Assembly: GCF_002723615.1 (NCBI RefSeq)
Contig: NZ_KZ304953.1
Coordinates: 187,362-251,361, forward strand
Length of the DNA stretch: 64,000 bases
Direction: 5' to 3'
Origin: Limimaricola cinnabarinus
Lineage (GTDB): Bacteria; Pseudomonadota; Alphaproteobacteria; Rhodobacterales; Rhodobacteraceae
Part shown: positions 28,096-36,996 of the stretch, piece after piece
Layout: each line of letters begins with the position of its first letter
Position numbering within the stretch: position 1 is the first letter of the stretch
Notes under the pieces: model-generated
Told to the model about the DNA's origin: nothing
What the model saw: only the letters and a program-made list of their open reading frames with translations
The model's database searches: none
Made by a program: the position numbers and the translations under genes

Positions 28096-28476
28096 ATGCA
28101 AGCCAGACTGCGCGCCATGCAGGCCCGGCTCAACGGTATGCCGCACCTGCGGCGGCTGGGACGGCTGTTTTCTGAGACTGTGCTGCTGAAGGTGGACGAC
28201 GCGGAATACTACCTAGTCTTCGATCGCGGCGCGCTGGCGGCGATCCAGTGCGGACCGAGCCGCAAGACGCCGTGGCGCTTCGCGCTCACCACCGATGCCG
28301 AGGCGCTGGAAGCGTTCTGGCAGGAGAAGCCCGAGCCGGGCTTTCACGACATCTTTGGACTGGTAAAGATCGGCCGGGGCCGAGTCGATGGCGACATCCT
28401 CACGCTTGTGAAGAACCTGCGCTTCTTCAAGGAATTCATGGCGCTGGGGCGCGAAGTCGAAGAGGTAGCGGCATGA
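28096..28476 (+). CDS. Small SCP2-like protein, 126 aa
   Basis: The protein has an SCP2/sterol-carrier-like pattern (VLLKVDDAEYYLVFDRGAL, HDIFGLVKIGRGRVDGDILTLVKNLRFFKEFM) and no membrane segments or signal peptide. GAGAGGAGAGG precedes the ATG. It overlaps the hydrolase gene by 4 bases and is divergent from catA. No function is known to me. Its position in the operon where muconolactone isomerase (catC) would be expected is notable, but it does not resemble CatC. Confidence 0.65.
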   Translation: MQARLRAMQARLNGMPHLRRLGRLFSETVLLKVDDAEYYLVFDRGALAAIQCGPSRKTPWRFALTTDAEALEAFWQEKPEPGFHDIFGLVKIGRGRVDGDILTLVKNLRFFKEFMALGREVEEVAA

Positions 28477-29336
28477 GTGGGACGATCGAGGCGATCACCG
28501 GGCGCTACTTGAAGCTGGAACTGGGCGGGCGCGCCCATCGCGTTTATTTCGAGGAGGCCGGGCAGGGCCGTCCGGTGCTGTGCCTTCACACTGCCGGGGC
28601 CGACACCAGACAATGGCGGCACCTGCTCAACGACGCCGAGCTCACCTCCTCGAACCGGCTCGTCGCCTTCGACATGCCATGGCACGGCAAGTCGCTGCCG
28701 CCGGAGGGGTTCGAGACCGAGGAATACCTGCTCACCACCGAGGCCTATGTCGAAACTGTGCTGGCCATGGTCGAGACACTCGGGCTCGAGCGACCGGTGC
28801 TGGCGGGCTGCTCCATGGGCGGGCGGATCGCGCTGCAGCTCGCCGCGCTGCACCCCGAGCGGTTCTCGGGCTTCATCGCGATCGAGGCCAGCGACTTCCA
28901 GCCCGCATGGTACGACATCGACTGGTTCCACCGCCCGGACGCCCATGGCGGCGAGATGGGCGCGGCGCTGGTCTCGGCCAACATCTCGCCCCACGCGCCG
29001 GAAGCCGAGCGCTGGAACACCCAGTGGATGTTCATGCAGTCGGGGCCCGGCGTGTTCCGTGGCGATCTGAGCTTCTACACCCGCGACGACAGCTTAATCG
29101 GGCGATTGGGCGACATCGACACCGCGCGTACGCCGGTGCATCTAATGGTCGGCGCCTATGACCTGACCTGCACGCCCGAAGATGCCCGCCGCACCGCCGA
29201 TGCGATCCCCGGCGCGACGCTGGCGGTGATGGACGAGCTAGGCCATTTCCCGATGAGCGAGCATCCCGAGGGGTTCCGCCCGTACTTTTTGGCGGCGCTG
29301 GCGCGGATGCCCGACGCGGCGCGACGAGCGGCGTGA
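28473..29336 (+). CDS. Alpha/beta hydrolase, candidate 3-oxoadipate enol-lactonase, 287 aa
   Basis: An alpha/beta hydrolase with oxyanion segment VLCLHTAGAD, nucleophile elbow GCSMGG, acid in VGAYDLTCTPED and final His in ELGHFPMSE. PcaD-type enol-lactonases have this fold and size, and the location between catA, benE and pcaIJF supports hydrolysis of the enol-lactone. However, the sequence also resembles other hydrolases, so the substrate is inferred. It overlaps both neighbours by 4 bases and is probably the middle gene of a three-gene operon. Confidence 0.7.
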   Translation: MSGTIEAITGRYLKLELGGRAHRVYFEEAGQGRPVLCLHTAGADTRQWRHLLNDAELTSSNRLVAFDMPWHGKSLPPEGFETEEYLLTTEAYVETVLAMVETLGLERPVLAGCSMGGRIALQLAALHPERFSGFIAIEASDFQPAWYDIDWFHRPDAHGGEMGAALVSANISPHAPEAERWNTQWMFMQSGPGVFRGDLSFYTRDDSLIGRLGDIDTARTPVHLMVGAYDLTCTPEDARRTADAIPGATLAVMDELGHFPMSEHPEGFRPYFLAALARMPDAARRAA

Positions 29337-30544
29337 ACGAGGGTACGGCGCCCGTCGCGACTCCTGCCGCCCGGGGGCGGGGACCGCGTGATCTCTCGGC
29401 CTCGGCGGTGACGGCGGGGCTTCTGGCGGTGCTTGTCTCCTGCGCCGGGCCGCTCCTGATCCTGTCGCAGGCGGCCCAGGCGATGGGGGTGGGAGCGCAG
29501 GTCTTCTCGTCTTGGGTCTTCGCAACGCTGGTCTCGGCCGGGCTGGCCTGCATCGGGCTAAGCCTGTGGCTGCGCGCGCCGGTGCTGGTTGCATGGTCGG
29601 CACCCGGGGCGGTGCTGCTGATCTCGGCTGGGCCAACGCTGTCACCAGGCGAGGTGGCAGGGGCCTATCTGGTCACCGCCGCGGCTATCCTCGTCATCGG
29701 GGCGAGCGGGCTGTTCGACCGGATCGTCGCGCTGGTGCCGCGCGCGGTGGCGAGCGGAATGATGGCGGGGATCTTGTTTCGCTTCGGCACCGAGGCTATG
29801 GGGGCGCTTGGCGCGATGCCGCTGGCCTTCGCGGTGCTACTCGCGGCGTTTCTCGTCCTGCAGGCGCGCCTGCCACGCATGGTGATGCCGATTGTGCTGC
29901 TGCTGGCGCTGACGCTGTCATGGGGGGTCTACGAGGTGCCGCTCGGGGAGGTCGGGTTGCGTCTGGCGCAGCCTCACATGACTTCGCCGGTCTTCTCGTC
30001 GCAGGCGTTGCTCGGGCTGGCGCTGCCTTTGGTGGTCGTGACGCTGACCGGACAGTTCCTCGGCGGGTTGGCCGTGCTGCGCTCAAACGGCTTCGACGCA
30101 CCGGCTCGACCGATCCTCGTGGCAGCAAGCCTGGCAGCCCTCCCTGCCGCACTGATGGGGGGTATCACCACGGCGCTGGCCTCCATCACCATGGCGCTGG
30201 GGGCGGGTCTCGAGGCCCATCCCGACCCGTCGCGCCGCTATGTCGCCGGGGTGGCCTGTGGCGTGTTCTTCTGCCTTGCGGGTGTGTTCGGCGGCAGCAT
30301 TGTTGCGGCGCTGTCGCTCCTGCCGGGCGAGGTGATCGCCCTCCTGGCCGGGCTGGCGCTTCTGGGCCCGATCGGGCGGGGCCTGTCGGAGATGATGGCC
30401 GATCCGCGGGAGGCGCAGGCGGGGCTCCTGACCTTCGTCGTCACCGCCTCGGGCGCAGGACTTTGGGGGCTCGGTGGCAGCTTCTGGGGAATCGTAGTGG
30501 GTGTGGCCGCAGCGGCAGCGGCGCGGATATTCCGCTCCGGCTGA
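29333..30544 (+). CDS. benE: Benzoate/proton symporter family
   Basis: BenE-type transporter with about 11-12 membrane segments, 403 aa; family landmarks are GAYLVTAAAILVIGASGLFDR, ASGMMAGILFRFG and TGQFLGGLAVLRSNGFDAP. It carries benzoate across the inner membrane using the proton gradient. The start overlaps the hydrolase stop (GTGA). It gives a second uptake route beside the ABC transporter. A dyad hairpin follows the stop. Confidence 0.85.
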   Translation: MNEGTAPVATPAARGRGPRDLSASAVTAGLLAVLVSCAGPLLILSQAAQAMGVGAQVFSSWVFATLVSAGLACIGLSLWLRAPVLVAWSAPGAVLLISAGPTLSPGEVAGAYLVTAAAILVIGASGLFDRIVALVPRAVASGMMAGILFRFGTEAMGALGAMPLAFAVLLAAFLVLQARLPRMVMPIVLLLALTLSWGVYEVPLGEVGLRLAQPHMTSPVFSSQALLGLALPLVVVTLTGQFLGGLAVLRSNGFDAPARPILVAASLAALPAALMGGITTALASITMALGAGLEAHPDPSRRYVAGVACGVFFCLAGVFGGSIVAALSLLPGEVIALLAGLALLGPIGRGLSEMMADPREAQAGLLTFVVTASGAGLWGLGGSFWGIVVGVAAAAAARIFRSG

Positions 30545-30557
30545 CCGTCCGATTAGG

Positions 30558-30600
30558 GCGGTCTGAGAATGCCTATGAGCAATACTCAGACCGCGCCTTT
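30558..30600 (+). terminator. Terminator after benE
   Basis: GCGGTCTGAG pairs with CTCAGACCGC across a 17-base loop 13 bases after the benE stop, followed by a short T-rich tract. It ends the SCP2-like/hydrolase/benE transcript. Confidence 0.65.
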
Positions 30601-31076
30601 GTATTGTCTCACGGTAGGGCGCTCGTGGCCTCTTCTCCAGCATCGTGGCCCGGAACCCCTCGGCGGAGAGCTTCCATCCGAGGCGTTCCCGGGGGGGCGT
30701 TCAGCCGGTCGCAGATCGCGCGGATGTCCGAATCCGAGAGTTCGCCAGTGTCGAGTGGCGCAATTGCGCTAATCCGGTGCGGCCCGAAGTTTTCCCTCTC
30801 CCGTCGCGCTTCAAGCCAAGCGAACGATCTCGGGCCTTGGCAGGACTAAGATAGAAGCGGTTCGCTGAGAAAAGACCGGAAAGGGGGCAGTCATGCTCGG
30901 GGCTGATTCGCGCAACATCGCCCCCTTGGACTGCAAGATCCAAAGAAATGTGCGTTTTGACCTGAGTACGAGCTTGAGTTTGGGGCGCAGACAACGAAGC
31001 GCGGCAGCTCTGTCATCCGGGGATGCTAGGAACCAGAGCTGCCTGATAAAGTGCTGCGCCAATAGACCCGCTTCAT
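30601..31076. other. Gene-poor stretch with IS5 remnant
   Basis: About 475 bases between benE and the iron-sulfur gene contain no convincing intact ORF. From 30,824 to 30,923 lies the IS5 fragment listed separately. The minus-strand frames before it (near 30,620-30,800) look partly coding-like but shift frame and have no start; I treat them as decayed remnants. Confidence 0.5.
30824..30923 (+). mobile_element. Terminal fragment of a second IS5-family element
   Basis: The sequence encodes the transposase C-terminal end (LGRTKIEAVR then stop, against LGRAEIEAVR in the copy at 8.4 kb) and continues through the non-coding end AGTCATGCTCGGGGCTGAT to GCGCAACATCGCCC, where it stops exactly like the terminus of the first copy. 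Only about 100 bp remain, in inverted orientation relative to that copy. Confidence 0.8.
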
Positions 31077-32069
31077 CTAGGTGGAGGCGAGGCTCTCGCG
31101 GTCGGCCCGCCGCGCTAGCTTCTCGGCGAGGTTCGGTCCTACGCCGGGCCGCGACCAAGGGCAGACCGCGATGCAGATCCCGCAGCCATGGTGCTCGTTG
31201 AAGAAGGGCAGGCATCTATCGAAGTCGACGTACCATTTGCGCGTGCCGCGGACCTGCTGCTTCTCCGGGTAGATCGCCTCGGGCGGGCAGGCATCCTCGC
31301 AGATCCGGCAGCTCGCGCAGAAGGCATCGATGCCATGCTCACGCTGCGGGGTGGGGGCGAAGGGTGCATTGGTCAGCACCGCCGAGAGCCGGAAGTTCGC
31401 GCCGAGATCGCGGTCGATGATCGAGCCGTGCTTGCCGAGTTCCCCGAAGCCGCAGGCCAGCGCGGGTGGGATGAGGGTGAAGTCCCCGGTCATCGGCCCG
31501 GTCACCGGCTCCGCTGCCCATCCCTCCTGACGCAGCCAGCCCGCAACCTGCTTGGCGGCATGCGCGGCCCGTCCGTACTGATGGATGACCTCTGCGCAGG
31601 CCTCGACCTCGGGCGCTTGGCTAAGCCGGGCGTAGTCGTGCCGCACCCCTAGCATGATCACCCGCGACTGCGGCACAGAGCGGCCCTCGTAGCACCACTC
31701 GGCTTGCATCTCAGCGACGCCGGTCTTCTCGCACAGGCTGGCTTCGACAAAGCTGTCGAGCAGGGCGGTCCAATCTTCAGGCGCGCGCGTGACCTGCTCG
31801 GTGCCGACCTCCGGCAACGGCGCTTCGAGGATCGCCTGCCGCGCGGCCCGTTCCGCGAGAAGGGCGGGGGCGTCGGGCTGGACCGTGTAGAACCAACGCT
31901 GCATCTTGCCATGCGGGATCTGGTCCGGATCGGGGGCCCAGTAGACCAGGCGCGGCGGATGCGGATCGGGATCATCCAGCCCGTTGATGTCATTCCCCGA
32001 CACGATGGGTCTTAGCGCCATCTGGGCAGGGTCGGGCTGGTAGGGGCGATACGGATTGGGCTTCGGCAT
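31077..32069 (-). CDS. Double 4Fe-4S protein, reductive-dehalogenase/QueG-like, 330 aa
   Basis: Two [4Fe-4S] ferredoxin motifs are near the C terminus: CASCRICEDACPPEAI and CGICIAVCPWSRP. The N-terminal part belongs to the cobalamin-binding reductive dehalogenase / epoxyqueuosine reductase superfamily (FTLIPPALACGFGELGKHG..., SAVLTNAPF). There is no Tat signal, so it is not a typical respiratory RdhA. It is larger at the N terminus than QueG and lacks clear QueG specificity marks. Its 5' end and 3' end occur again as decayed fragments at 49.3 and 60.9 kb, so it seems to mark an integration hotspot. Actual substrate unknown. Confidence 0.7.
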   Translation of the reverse strand: MPKPNPYRPYQPDPAQMALRPIVSGNDINGLDDPDPHPPRLVYWAPDPDQIPHGKMQRWFYTVQPDAPALLAERAARQAILEAPLPEVGTEQVTRAPEDWTALLDSFVEASLCEKTGVAEMQAEWCYEGRSVPQSRVIMLGVRHDYARLSQAPEVEACAEVIHQYGRAAHAAKQVAGWLRQEGWAAEPVTGPMTGDFTLIPPALACGFGELGKHGSIIDRDLGANFRLSAVLTNAPFAPTPQREHGIDAFCASCRICEDACPPEAIYPEKQQVRGTRKWYVDFDRCLPFFNEHHGCGICIAVCPWSRPGVGPNLAEKLARRADRESLAST

Positions 32070-32636
32070 GGCCGGAGGTTAGCCGATCGGCGGCACGCTA
32101 CAAGCGGCCGTGGGCAAAGCGCGGGTTCACTCGAGAAGACCCTTCTTCATGACGTAAGGTCATCTGAAAAATAGTCGCCGCGACCTCGGTCAGAGGGGGG
32201 CGTCAGCCCCTTGGAGGCAAGGCGCAGGAAGGTTTGCGAAAAATCATAATCCTCGATTTTTCGCATAATTTCAGGTGTTTACGAATCTCCGGGGTGCTGC
32301 TTTAGGCCTCGCTGCCTCGAACATGTGGACAACCGAGAATCTCCGCTCGGGATTTTCACCCGGTTCGCTCATGTTGAAGGCAGACGAGGCGGTTGGAGAT
32401 TTCGAGGAAGCCGTACCTGACCCACCGGGCCGCCATACAGCGGGCTTCGAACACGGCGTCAGGGCGCAGAGCAGGCAAAAAAAGAGCGCGCCCCGAAGAG
32501 CGCGCAGAAGTCGAAGGCCGACTGCGGCCCTATCACATCGCGGACCGTAGACCCGAACACCGGGCACCCGCAACAACGCAGGCGGTCATATCCATCGATC
32601 GCCCGGAGCCGTTGGTTTCCGGGAGCGGAAGAAGAC
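32070..32636. other. Non-coding region before tnsA
   Basis: About 570 bases without a supported gene. The first 60-65 bases (promoter side of the iron-sulfur gene) are repeated at 49.47-49.53 kb. Then come the 32,235 hairpin and a small dyad (CCGAGAATCTCCGCTCGG at 32,332-32,349). The transposon end should be in this interval, but I could not identify convincing TnsB-site repeats or a terminal TGT. Confidence 0.6.
32235..32265. repeat. Perfect 11-bp inverted repeat
   Basis: TGCGAAAAATC and GATTTTTCGCA face each other across 9 bases in the non-coding region before tnsA. It could be an operator, a part of the transposon end, or a terminator for an approaching transcript (T-rich). Confidence 0.7.
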
Positions 32637-33374
32637 ATGATCCTCGATAACGACGAATGGCGGTACTCCCCGCTCAAGTACAAAAGACAGACGGCCATCC
32701 AGCTGGGACAGGTGCGGGGCGTTCTGCCCTACACCGGCGTGCGCAACCCGCTGTCCGCCAGCCATTCCAGCCACAAGGTCATGCTGACCTACCGGGTGCC
32801 GGCCAACGACAACCAGCCGAAGATCGGCCTTTGCGATAGCGCTGCCGAGCTTGCCGTGGCGCACGACCTGCTGATGCACCGGGATACCTACGATCTCGAG
32901 TTTCAGCCCTGCACCGTGAAGTTCAAGTTCGACGGTGCCCTCGAGAGCCACACCTACGATTTCCGCCTGACGCTGACGTCCGGCGAGCGGCGCCTGATCT
33001 ACGTGCGCTATAGGGAAAGCCTGAAGCGCCCGCGCACGAAAGCGCAGCTGCTGGCAATCGTGGCGGCCACGCCCGCCAGCGAAGGGCATCGCGTTCTGGT
33101 CGTTGATGCCGATTCCTATTCGCGCCCGCGCCGGGACAATTTGCGGCGGATGAGGATCGCTCTCGATCATCCCGACGATTGGGCTGACGAGGTTGTCTTC
33201 GACGCGGCTTGCCACCAGCGCAACCTCTGGCTCATGCGTGACCTGATCGCCGCCATCGACCTCGAGCCGTGGCGCTCCTTCCAGTCGATCCTGCGCCTTA
33301 TCGGCCGCGGCCAGATCAAGGCGAACCTCGACCAGGTGGTGGGCTATCATTCGCGTATCTGGTGGCCCGAATGA
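32637..33374 (+). CDS. tnsA: TnsA-like transposase endonuclease, 245 aa
   Basis: TnsA makes the 5' strand cuts during Tn7 cut-and-paste transposition. The restriction-like core is visible: Glu71 in SAAELAVAHDLL, the QPCTVKF strand, and Asp108 in SHTYDFRL. The last catalytic strand reads IYVRYRES, where a QxK pair is usual; here it is R124-x-R126, so the canonical Lys is lacking. The downstream HTH-like part is present. Length is near the family's usual. It begins a tnsABC operon with 4-base overlap to tnsB. Confidence 0.8.
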   Translation: MILDNDEWRYSPLKYKRQTAIQLGQVRGVLPYTGVRNPLSASHSSHKVMLTYRVPANDNQPKIGLCDSAAELAVAHDLLMHRDTYDLEFQPCTVKFKFDGALESHTYDFRLTLTSGERRLIYVRYRESLKRPRTKAQLLAIVAATPASEGHRVLVVDADSYSRPRRDNLRRMRIALDHPDDWADEVVFDAACHQRNLWLMRDLIAAIDLEPWRSFQSILRLIGRGQIKANLDQVVGYHSRIWWPE

Positions 33375-35545
33375 GCAAGTCGAGGCTCCCTGAACTTCCG
33401 ACTGCTGCCCTCGTAACGGCCGAGGGAGAGCAGGTGCTTGTCGCTGCCCGGTCCGAGCAGGGCCATGCACTGATCAACCTGACAGGATCTGGATGGGCTC
33501 CATTTCACGATAGCGATGGTCGTCCCGTGAAGCAGGGTGCCAGCATGTTGGCTGCCGCGACCGGCAATGCGGTCGACCAGAAAGCCCATGGCTACTTCCG
33601 GTACCGGTGGCAGCTTTCCGAGGAGGAACGTGAAAACGTCAAGTTCCGGGCAGCACTCTGCCATGCCATGTCGGAGATCGAAGGTCGCGACGGCCGGCTG
33701 ACCGAGGGCCGTCTCAACACGCCACAGGTGCGGCGCGAGATCGAAGAGACCGCAGGGACAATCTTTGGTCAGAAGATCGGCCGCGCGGAGATGCGGGGTG
33801 GACGGGCAAAGCTGGCCTGGCCCTTGCCGAAAGGGCGGACACTCCTGAAGTACCTCCGCATTTTCAAAGACGAAGGGGCGCACAGCGTTTCGCTGCAGGA
33901 CAGGCACCGACTCAAGGGTAACCGCAGCGGTCGGGTTACCCACGATGTCCGGTTGCTCATGACGGAGGCCAGCAAGGTTTGGCTAACTGAGCGCAAACCT
34001 TCAATGGCGGTAGCTCACGCTGAGCTGCGTGACCTCATCGAAAGCAAGAACAGACTTCGTCGCAGCAGGGGCCTCAAGGACCTGCAAGTGCCATCCCTCG
34101 CCACCCTGCGTGCCCACATCATGAAGAACGTGCCTTCGATCGCGCGGCATATCGCCCGCAATGGCGAGAAAGACGCCCATAACAAGCGGGGCCCCGGTTC
34201 GACCGATGTCCGTGCGCAGATGTTGGGCGAGCTGGTCGAGATCGATGAATGCAAGCTGTCCATCATCGTCGGGATCAAGGAGGCCGGGCAGTGGGAAGAA
34301 CTGGACGAGGTCCAGCGCGCGCGCCTCGTGGAACTGGAAGACGGTATCCGGAAACAGCGCATCTATCTCGTCTTGATGCTCGACGTCGCCACAAGGATGC
34401 CACTGGCGTGGGTGTTGACGGATCAGCCGCGGGCTGATGCGACGATGGCTGCCTTTGGCATGGCGACCCGCTCGAAGGAGAGGGAGCAGCAGAAGTATGG
34501 GTGCCTGCGGGAAGCAGCTCCTGCTGTCGGACTCGCTATGGTTCGCAACGATAACGGACCCGGCCTGCGCAACTCGGTGACGAAGACAGCCATGGCCGGT
34601 ATCGGGACGACCTCGGTCGACATGCGGACCCATCGCAGTGCCGACAAACCCTTCGTGGAAAGGATGTTCGGCACGTTGGAGACCGAACTGATTGCGAGGC
34701 TGACGGGCTATACCGGCAACGCCCCGGGGGCTTTGCCCGCATACGATGCCGTGGCAAACGGCAAGCTGCCGGTGGGCGTGCTGTACGAGATCATCACCCG
34801 CTACCTGACCGATATCTACCCACACGAACCTCATTTCGGCTTCGGCATGTTCGGGCGCACCCCCTATGAGGTCATGCAGCAGACCCTGCGGGAGCAGGGG
34901 ATGATCCCCCCGCCGTCGCCTCACGATCGGCGCGTCCATCTCGGGAAGATGGCTAGGGCTACCCCGAACGACGAGGGGATCCGGGCTTTCGGATTGCCGT
35001 ACCAGAGCACTGAGTTCCAGAAGCTCCGTGACCTCTACCGCGGCAAATGGGCTGTCTACTTGGATCCCGATGACCTCCGCGCCGCGACGGTGCTGATCGA
35101 AGGCTATAAAGAACCGATCGAAGCTCAGCTGACTGCTACGTTCTTTGCTGATCTCGACTTCTACGAAGCCAAAGCGATCATCGAGGAGTGTCGCCGCCAG
35201 AACCCGCGGAATGCCAATCCTTCCGAGCATCATCTCATGGAAGCATGGCGCGCGATCAAGGCGACCAACCGGGCCTTCGAGGGCCAATTCGGCTCGTGGG
35301 AAGACATAGCGCGAAAGTTTGAGAGGATGACACAGGGCATCCATCTTCCCCAATCGACTGGCCCGCTCGCGGTCGCGATGCCGGGAAGTCTCGCAGATGC
35401 CGATCCTGTTGGCGCTTTCTCCATCGGGGAGGGCGCTCCTGAGCCGCTGGAAGTGGCGCCGGCCGCTTCACCAAATGAGACCTCGCCTACCACCCCGACA
35501 GCGCGCCGTCTCGGCCGCCCGGAAACCAAAGGAAAGATGACGTGA
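33371..35545 (+). CDS. tnsB: TnsB-like DDE transposase, 724 aa
   Basis: TnsB recognises the transposon ends and makes the 3' cuts and joinings. The rve-type catalytic core is complete: Asp292 in VEIDECKL, Asp394 in VRNDNGPG and Glu430 in FVERMFGTLE, giving D-x101-D-x35-E. N-terminal DNA-binding domains and the Mu C-like barrel (YRGKWAVYLDPDDL) flank it. The ATG lies inside the tnsA stop. The last 90 residues are low-complexity Pro/Ala, probably the tail that binds TnsC. Confidence 0.88.
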   Translation: MSKSRLPELPTAALVTAEGEQVLVAARSEQGHALINLTGSGWAPFHDSDGRPVKQGASMLAAATGNAVDQKAHGYFRYRWQLSEEERENVKFRAALCHAMSEIEGRDGRLTEGRLNTPQVRREIEETAGTIFGQKIGRAEMRGGRAKLAWPLPKGRTLLKYLRIFKDEGAHSVSLQDRHRLKGNRSGRVTHDVRLLMTEASKVWLTERKPSMAVAHAELRDLIESKNRLRRSRGLKDLQVPSLATLRAHIMKNVPSIARHIARNGEKDAHNKRGPGSTDVRAQMLGELVEIDECKLSIIVGIKEAGQWEELDEVQRARLVELEDGIRKQRIYLVLMLDVATRMPLAWVLTDQPRADATMAAFGMATRSKEREQQKYGCLREAAPAVGLAMVRNDNGPGLRNSVTKTAMAGIGTTSVDMRTHRSADKPFVERMFGTLETELIARLTGYTGNAPGALPAYDAVANGKLPVGVLYEIITRYLTDIYPHEPHFGFGMFGRTPYEVMQQTLREQGMIPPPSPHDRRVHLGKMARATPNDEGIRAFGLPYQSTEFQKLRDLYRGKWAVYLDPDDLRAATVLIEGYKEPIEAQLTATFFADLDFYEAKAIIEECRRQNPRNANPSEHHLMEAWRAIKATNRAFEGQFGSWEDIARKFERMTQGIHLPQSTGPLAVAMPGSLADADPVGAFSIGEGAPEPLEVAPAASPNETSPTTPTARRLGRPETKGKMT

Positions 35546-36492
35546 GCTTCATCAATAGGGATGTTCTCGACACCGCCACCGAGCTCTATCGTTGGCGCTA
35601 CGAATTCGAACGGCGGGCCCAGCTGGAGCAAGCGTTCACCGGCATCGTGACGGAGTATTGGAGCCGTGCTGCAACAGGTAGGCACTTCGAAGCGCGGGGC
35701 CTGCTGGTGACCGGGGCCTCTCGCGTAGGCAAGACCAGCGAGATCAGCTTGATGCTTTCGAAGTTCAACGCGGCGCAAGACGTACTGCCCTGCGGGAAGG
35801 TGGCATCCGCCGTATCCTGCATCCTTGATGGCAAGATGAGCTGGAAGGATCTGGGGTTCAGGACGGCGGAGGCCCTTGGCTATCCTGTCCGTCAGCGCAG
35901 GATGACCCAGAGCGAGATCTGGTCGCGCGTCACGTTCCAGGCCAAGGAGCAGGGAGTGGTTGCTATCCATTTCGACGAGTGCCAGCACATCTTCCCGCGC
36001 AAGCCGGACCAGTCGACGCGGGCGCTGCTCGATAGCTTTAAGTCGCTCATGAAAAACCCGGACTGGCCGCTCATGCTGCTGCTCAGCGGGGTCGATGAGC
36101 TTGCCGGGCACGTGCGGCAGGAGGAGCAGCTTGCTCGCCTGCTTCGGCCGATCCATTTCCGGAACATCCAGTTACCGAGCGACGTGGAGGAGTTGAACCG
36201 GCTCTGCTTTCTCTATGGCGATACTGCGGGGATCAAATTCGATGGCCTCGACACCGAGGACTTCTACAACCGGTTGGCATTCGCCTGTGCCGATCGGTGG
36301 GGGTTGGTCATCGAACTTATGATCGACGCCTGCCAACACGCATTGGCCGAAGGTGCCGATCGGATGTCGGAGAGCCATTTCAGCGCAGCATTCGCTGACC
36401 GCAGCGGAACCCCAGCAGATTACACGCCGTTCAACGTGCCCGACTACGAACGTGCATTCGATATGAAGAGGATCTTGTTCGGGGTCGAGTAG
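35542..36492 (+). CDS. tnsC: TnsC-like AAA+ regulator, 316 aa
   Basis: TnsC is the ATPase linking target selectors to the transposase. Walker A GASRVGKT is at residues 58-65, Walker B IHFDECQ around 146, and sensor 1 MLLLSGVDEL follows. At 316 aa it is shorter than Tn7 TnsC (about 555) and resembles TniB-sized members. GTG start overlapping the tnsB stop. It completes tnsABC; the target-selector gene is convergent rather than in the operon. Confidence 0.87.
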   Translation: MSFINRDVLDTATELYRWRYEFERRAQLEQAFTGIVTEYWSRAATGRHFEARGLLVTGASRVGKTSEISLMLSKFNAAQDVLPCGKVASAVSCILDGKMSWKDLGFRTAEALGYPVRQRRMTQSEIWSRVTFQAKEQGVVAIHFDECQHIFPRKPDQSTRALLDSFKSLMKNPDWPLMLLLSGVDELAGHVRQEEQLARLLRPIHFRNIQLPSDVEELNRLCFLYGDTAGIKFDGLDTEDFYNRLAFACADRWGLVIELMIDACQHALAEGADRMSESHFSAAFADRSGTPADYTPFNVPDYERAFDMKRILFGVE

Positions 36493-36996
36493 GGCTCCTC
36501 TGTCCGTGGTTGGTCGGCCCGCGCAGGGGAGGTCGCGCGCCGCGAGGGGTGGCGAAGCCAGATCCGCTTGGTTCGGCTGATGCGGCCAGAGTAGCCAGTT
36601 CATGAAATGGCGCCGAAACACGTCTGGCGGGTGCGGTGAGCCGACGAAGTCATGACGGCGCGGATGAGCTACCGCAGACTTTCCGAGACGCGTGCTCCGC
36701 CGGCTAGAGGCTTGCACCCGCGCGCAGCGCTTGAGGTATCGCCTCGCGCCAGCGACTACGACGGTCTCCCCGGTTGATCTGACTGATGTCGTCCAAACAT
36801 CTCGAGCTCCGCTTCCCAACTGCAAACTTGTGATCGGCTGTTTGCTGAACAGGGTCGGAGGGGTCTTGGTGCGCTCGAATACTCGCAAACAATTGCTATC
36901 AGCTCGCAAGCTTATGGCCCCGTATAAATGCTAGAGGCGCGCAGGTGGCTGATATTGCTTATTAAATTTGGGTCTAAGATCAGAGAAATCTATTCG
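36493..36996. other. Gene-poor stretch between tnsC and the repeat array
   Basis: About 500 bases with no supported gene. On the minus strand a short coding-like stretch (around HPPDVFRRHFMNWLLWP) near 36,590-36,650 may be a fragment of another gene, but it has no start and I cannot name it. AT content rises toward 36.9 kb. Confidence 0.4.

Noticed and set aside
28096-28476. Muconolactone isomerase catC
   Set aside because: The protein is longer and shows an SCP2-like pattern, with no CatC sequence features; only its position fits.
31077-32069. Epoxyqueuosine reductase queG
   Set aside because: The two 4Fe-4S motifs fit the superfamily, but the N-terminal half differs and the best description is reductive-dehalogenase/QueG-like; no symbol is given.
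32235-32265. Terminal inverted repeat of the Tn7-like element
   Set aside because: It is a local hairpin without a partner near 49.2 kb and does not start with the expected TGT; kept only as a repeat.
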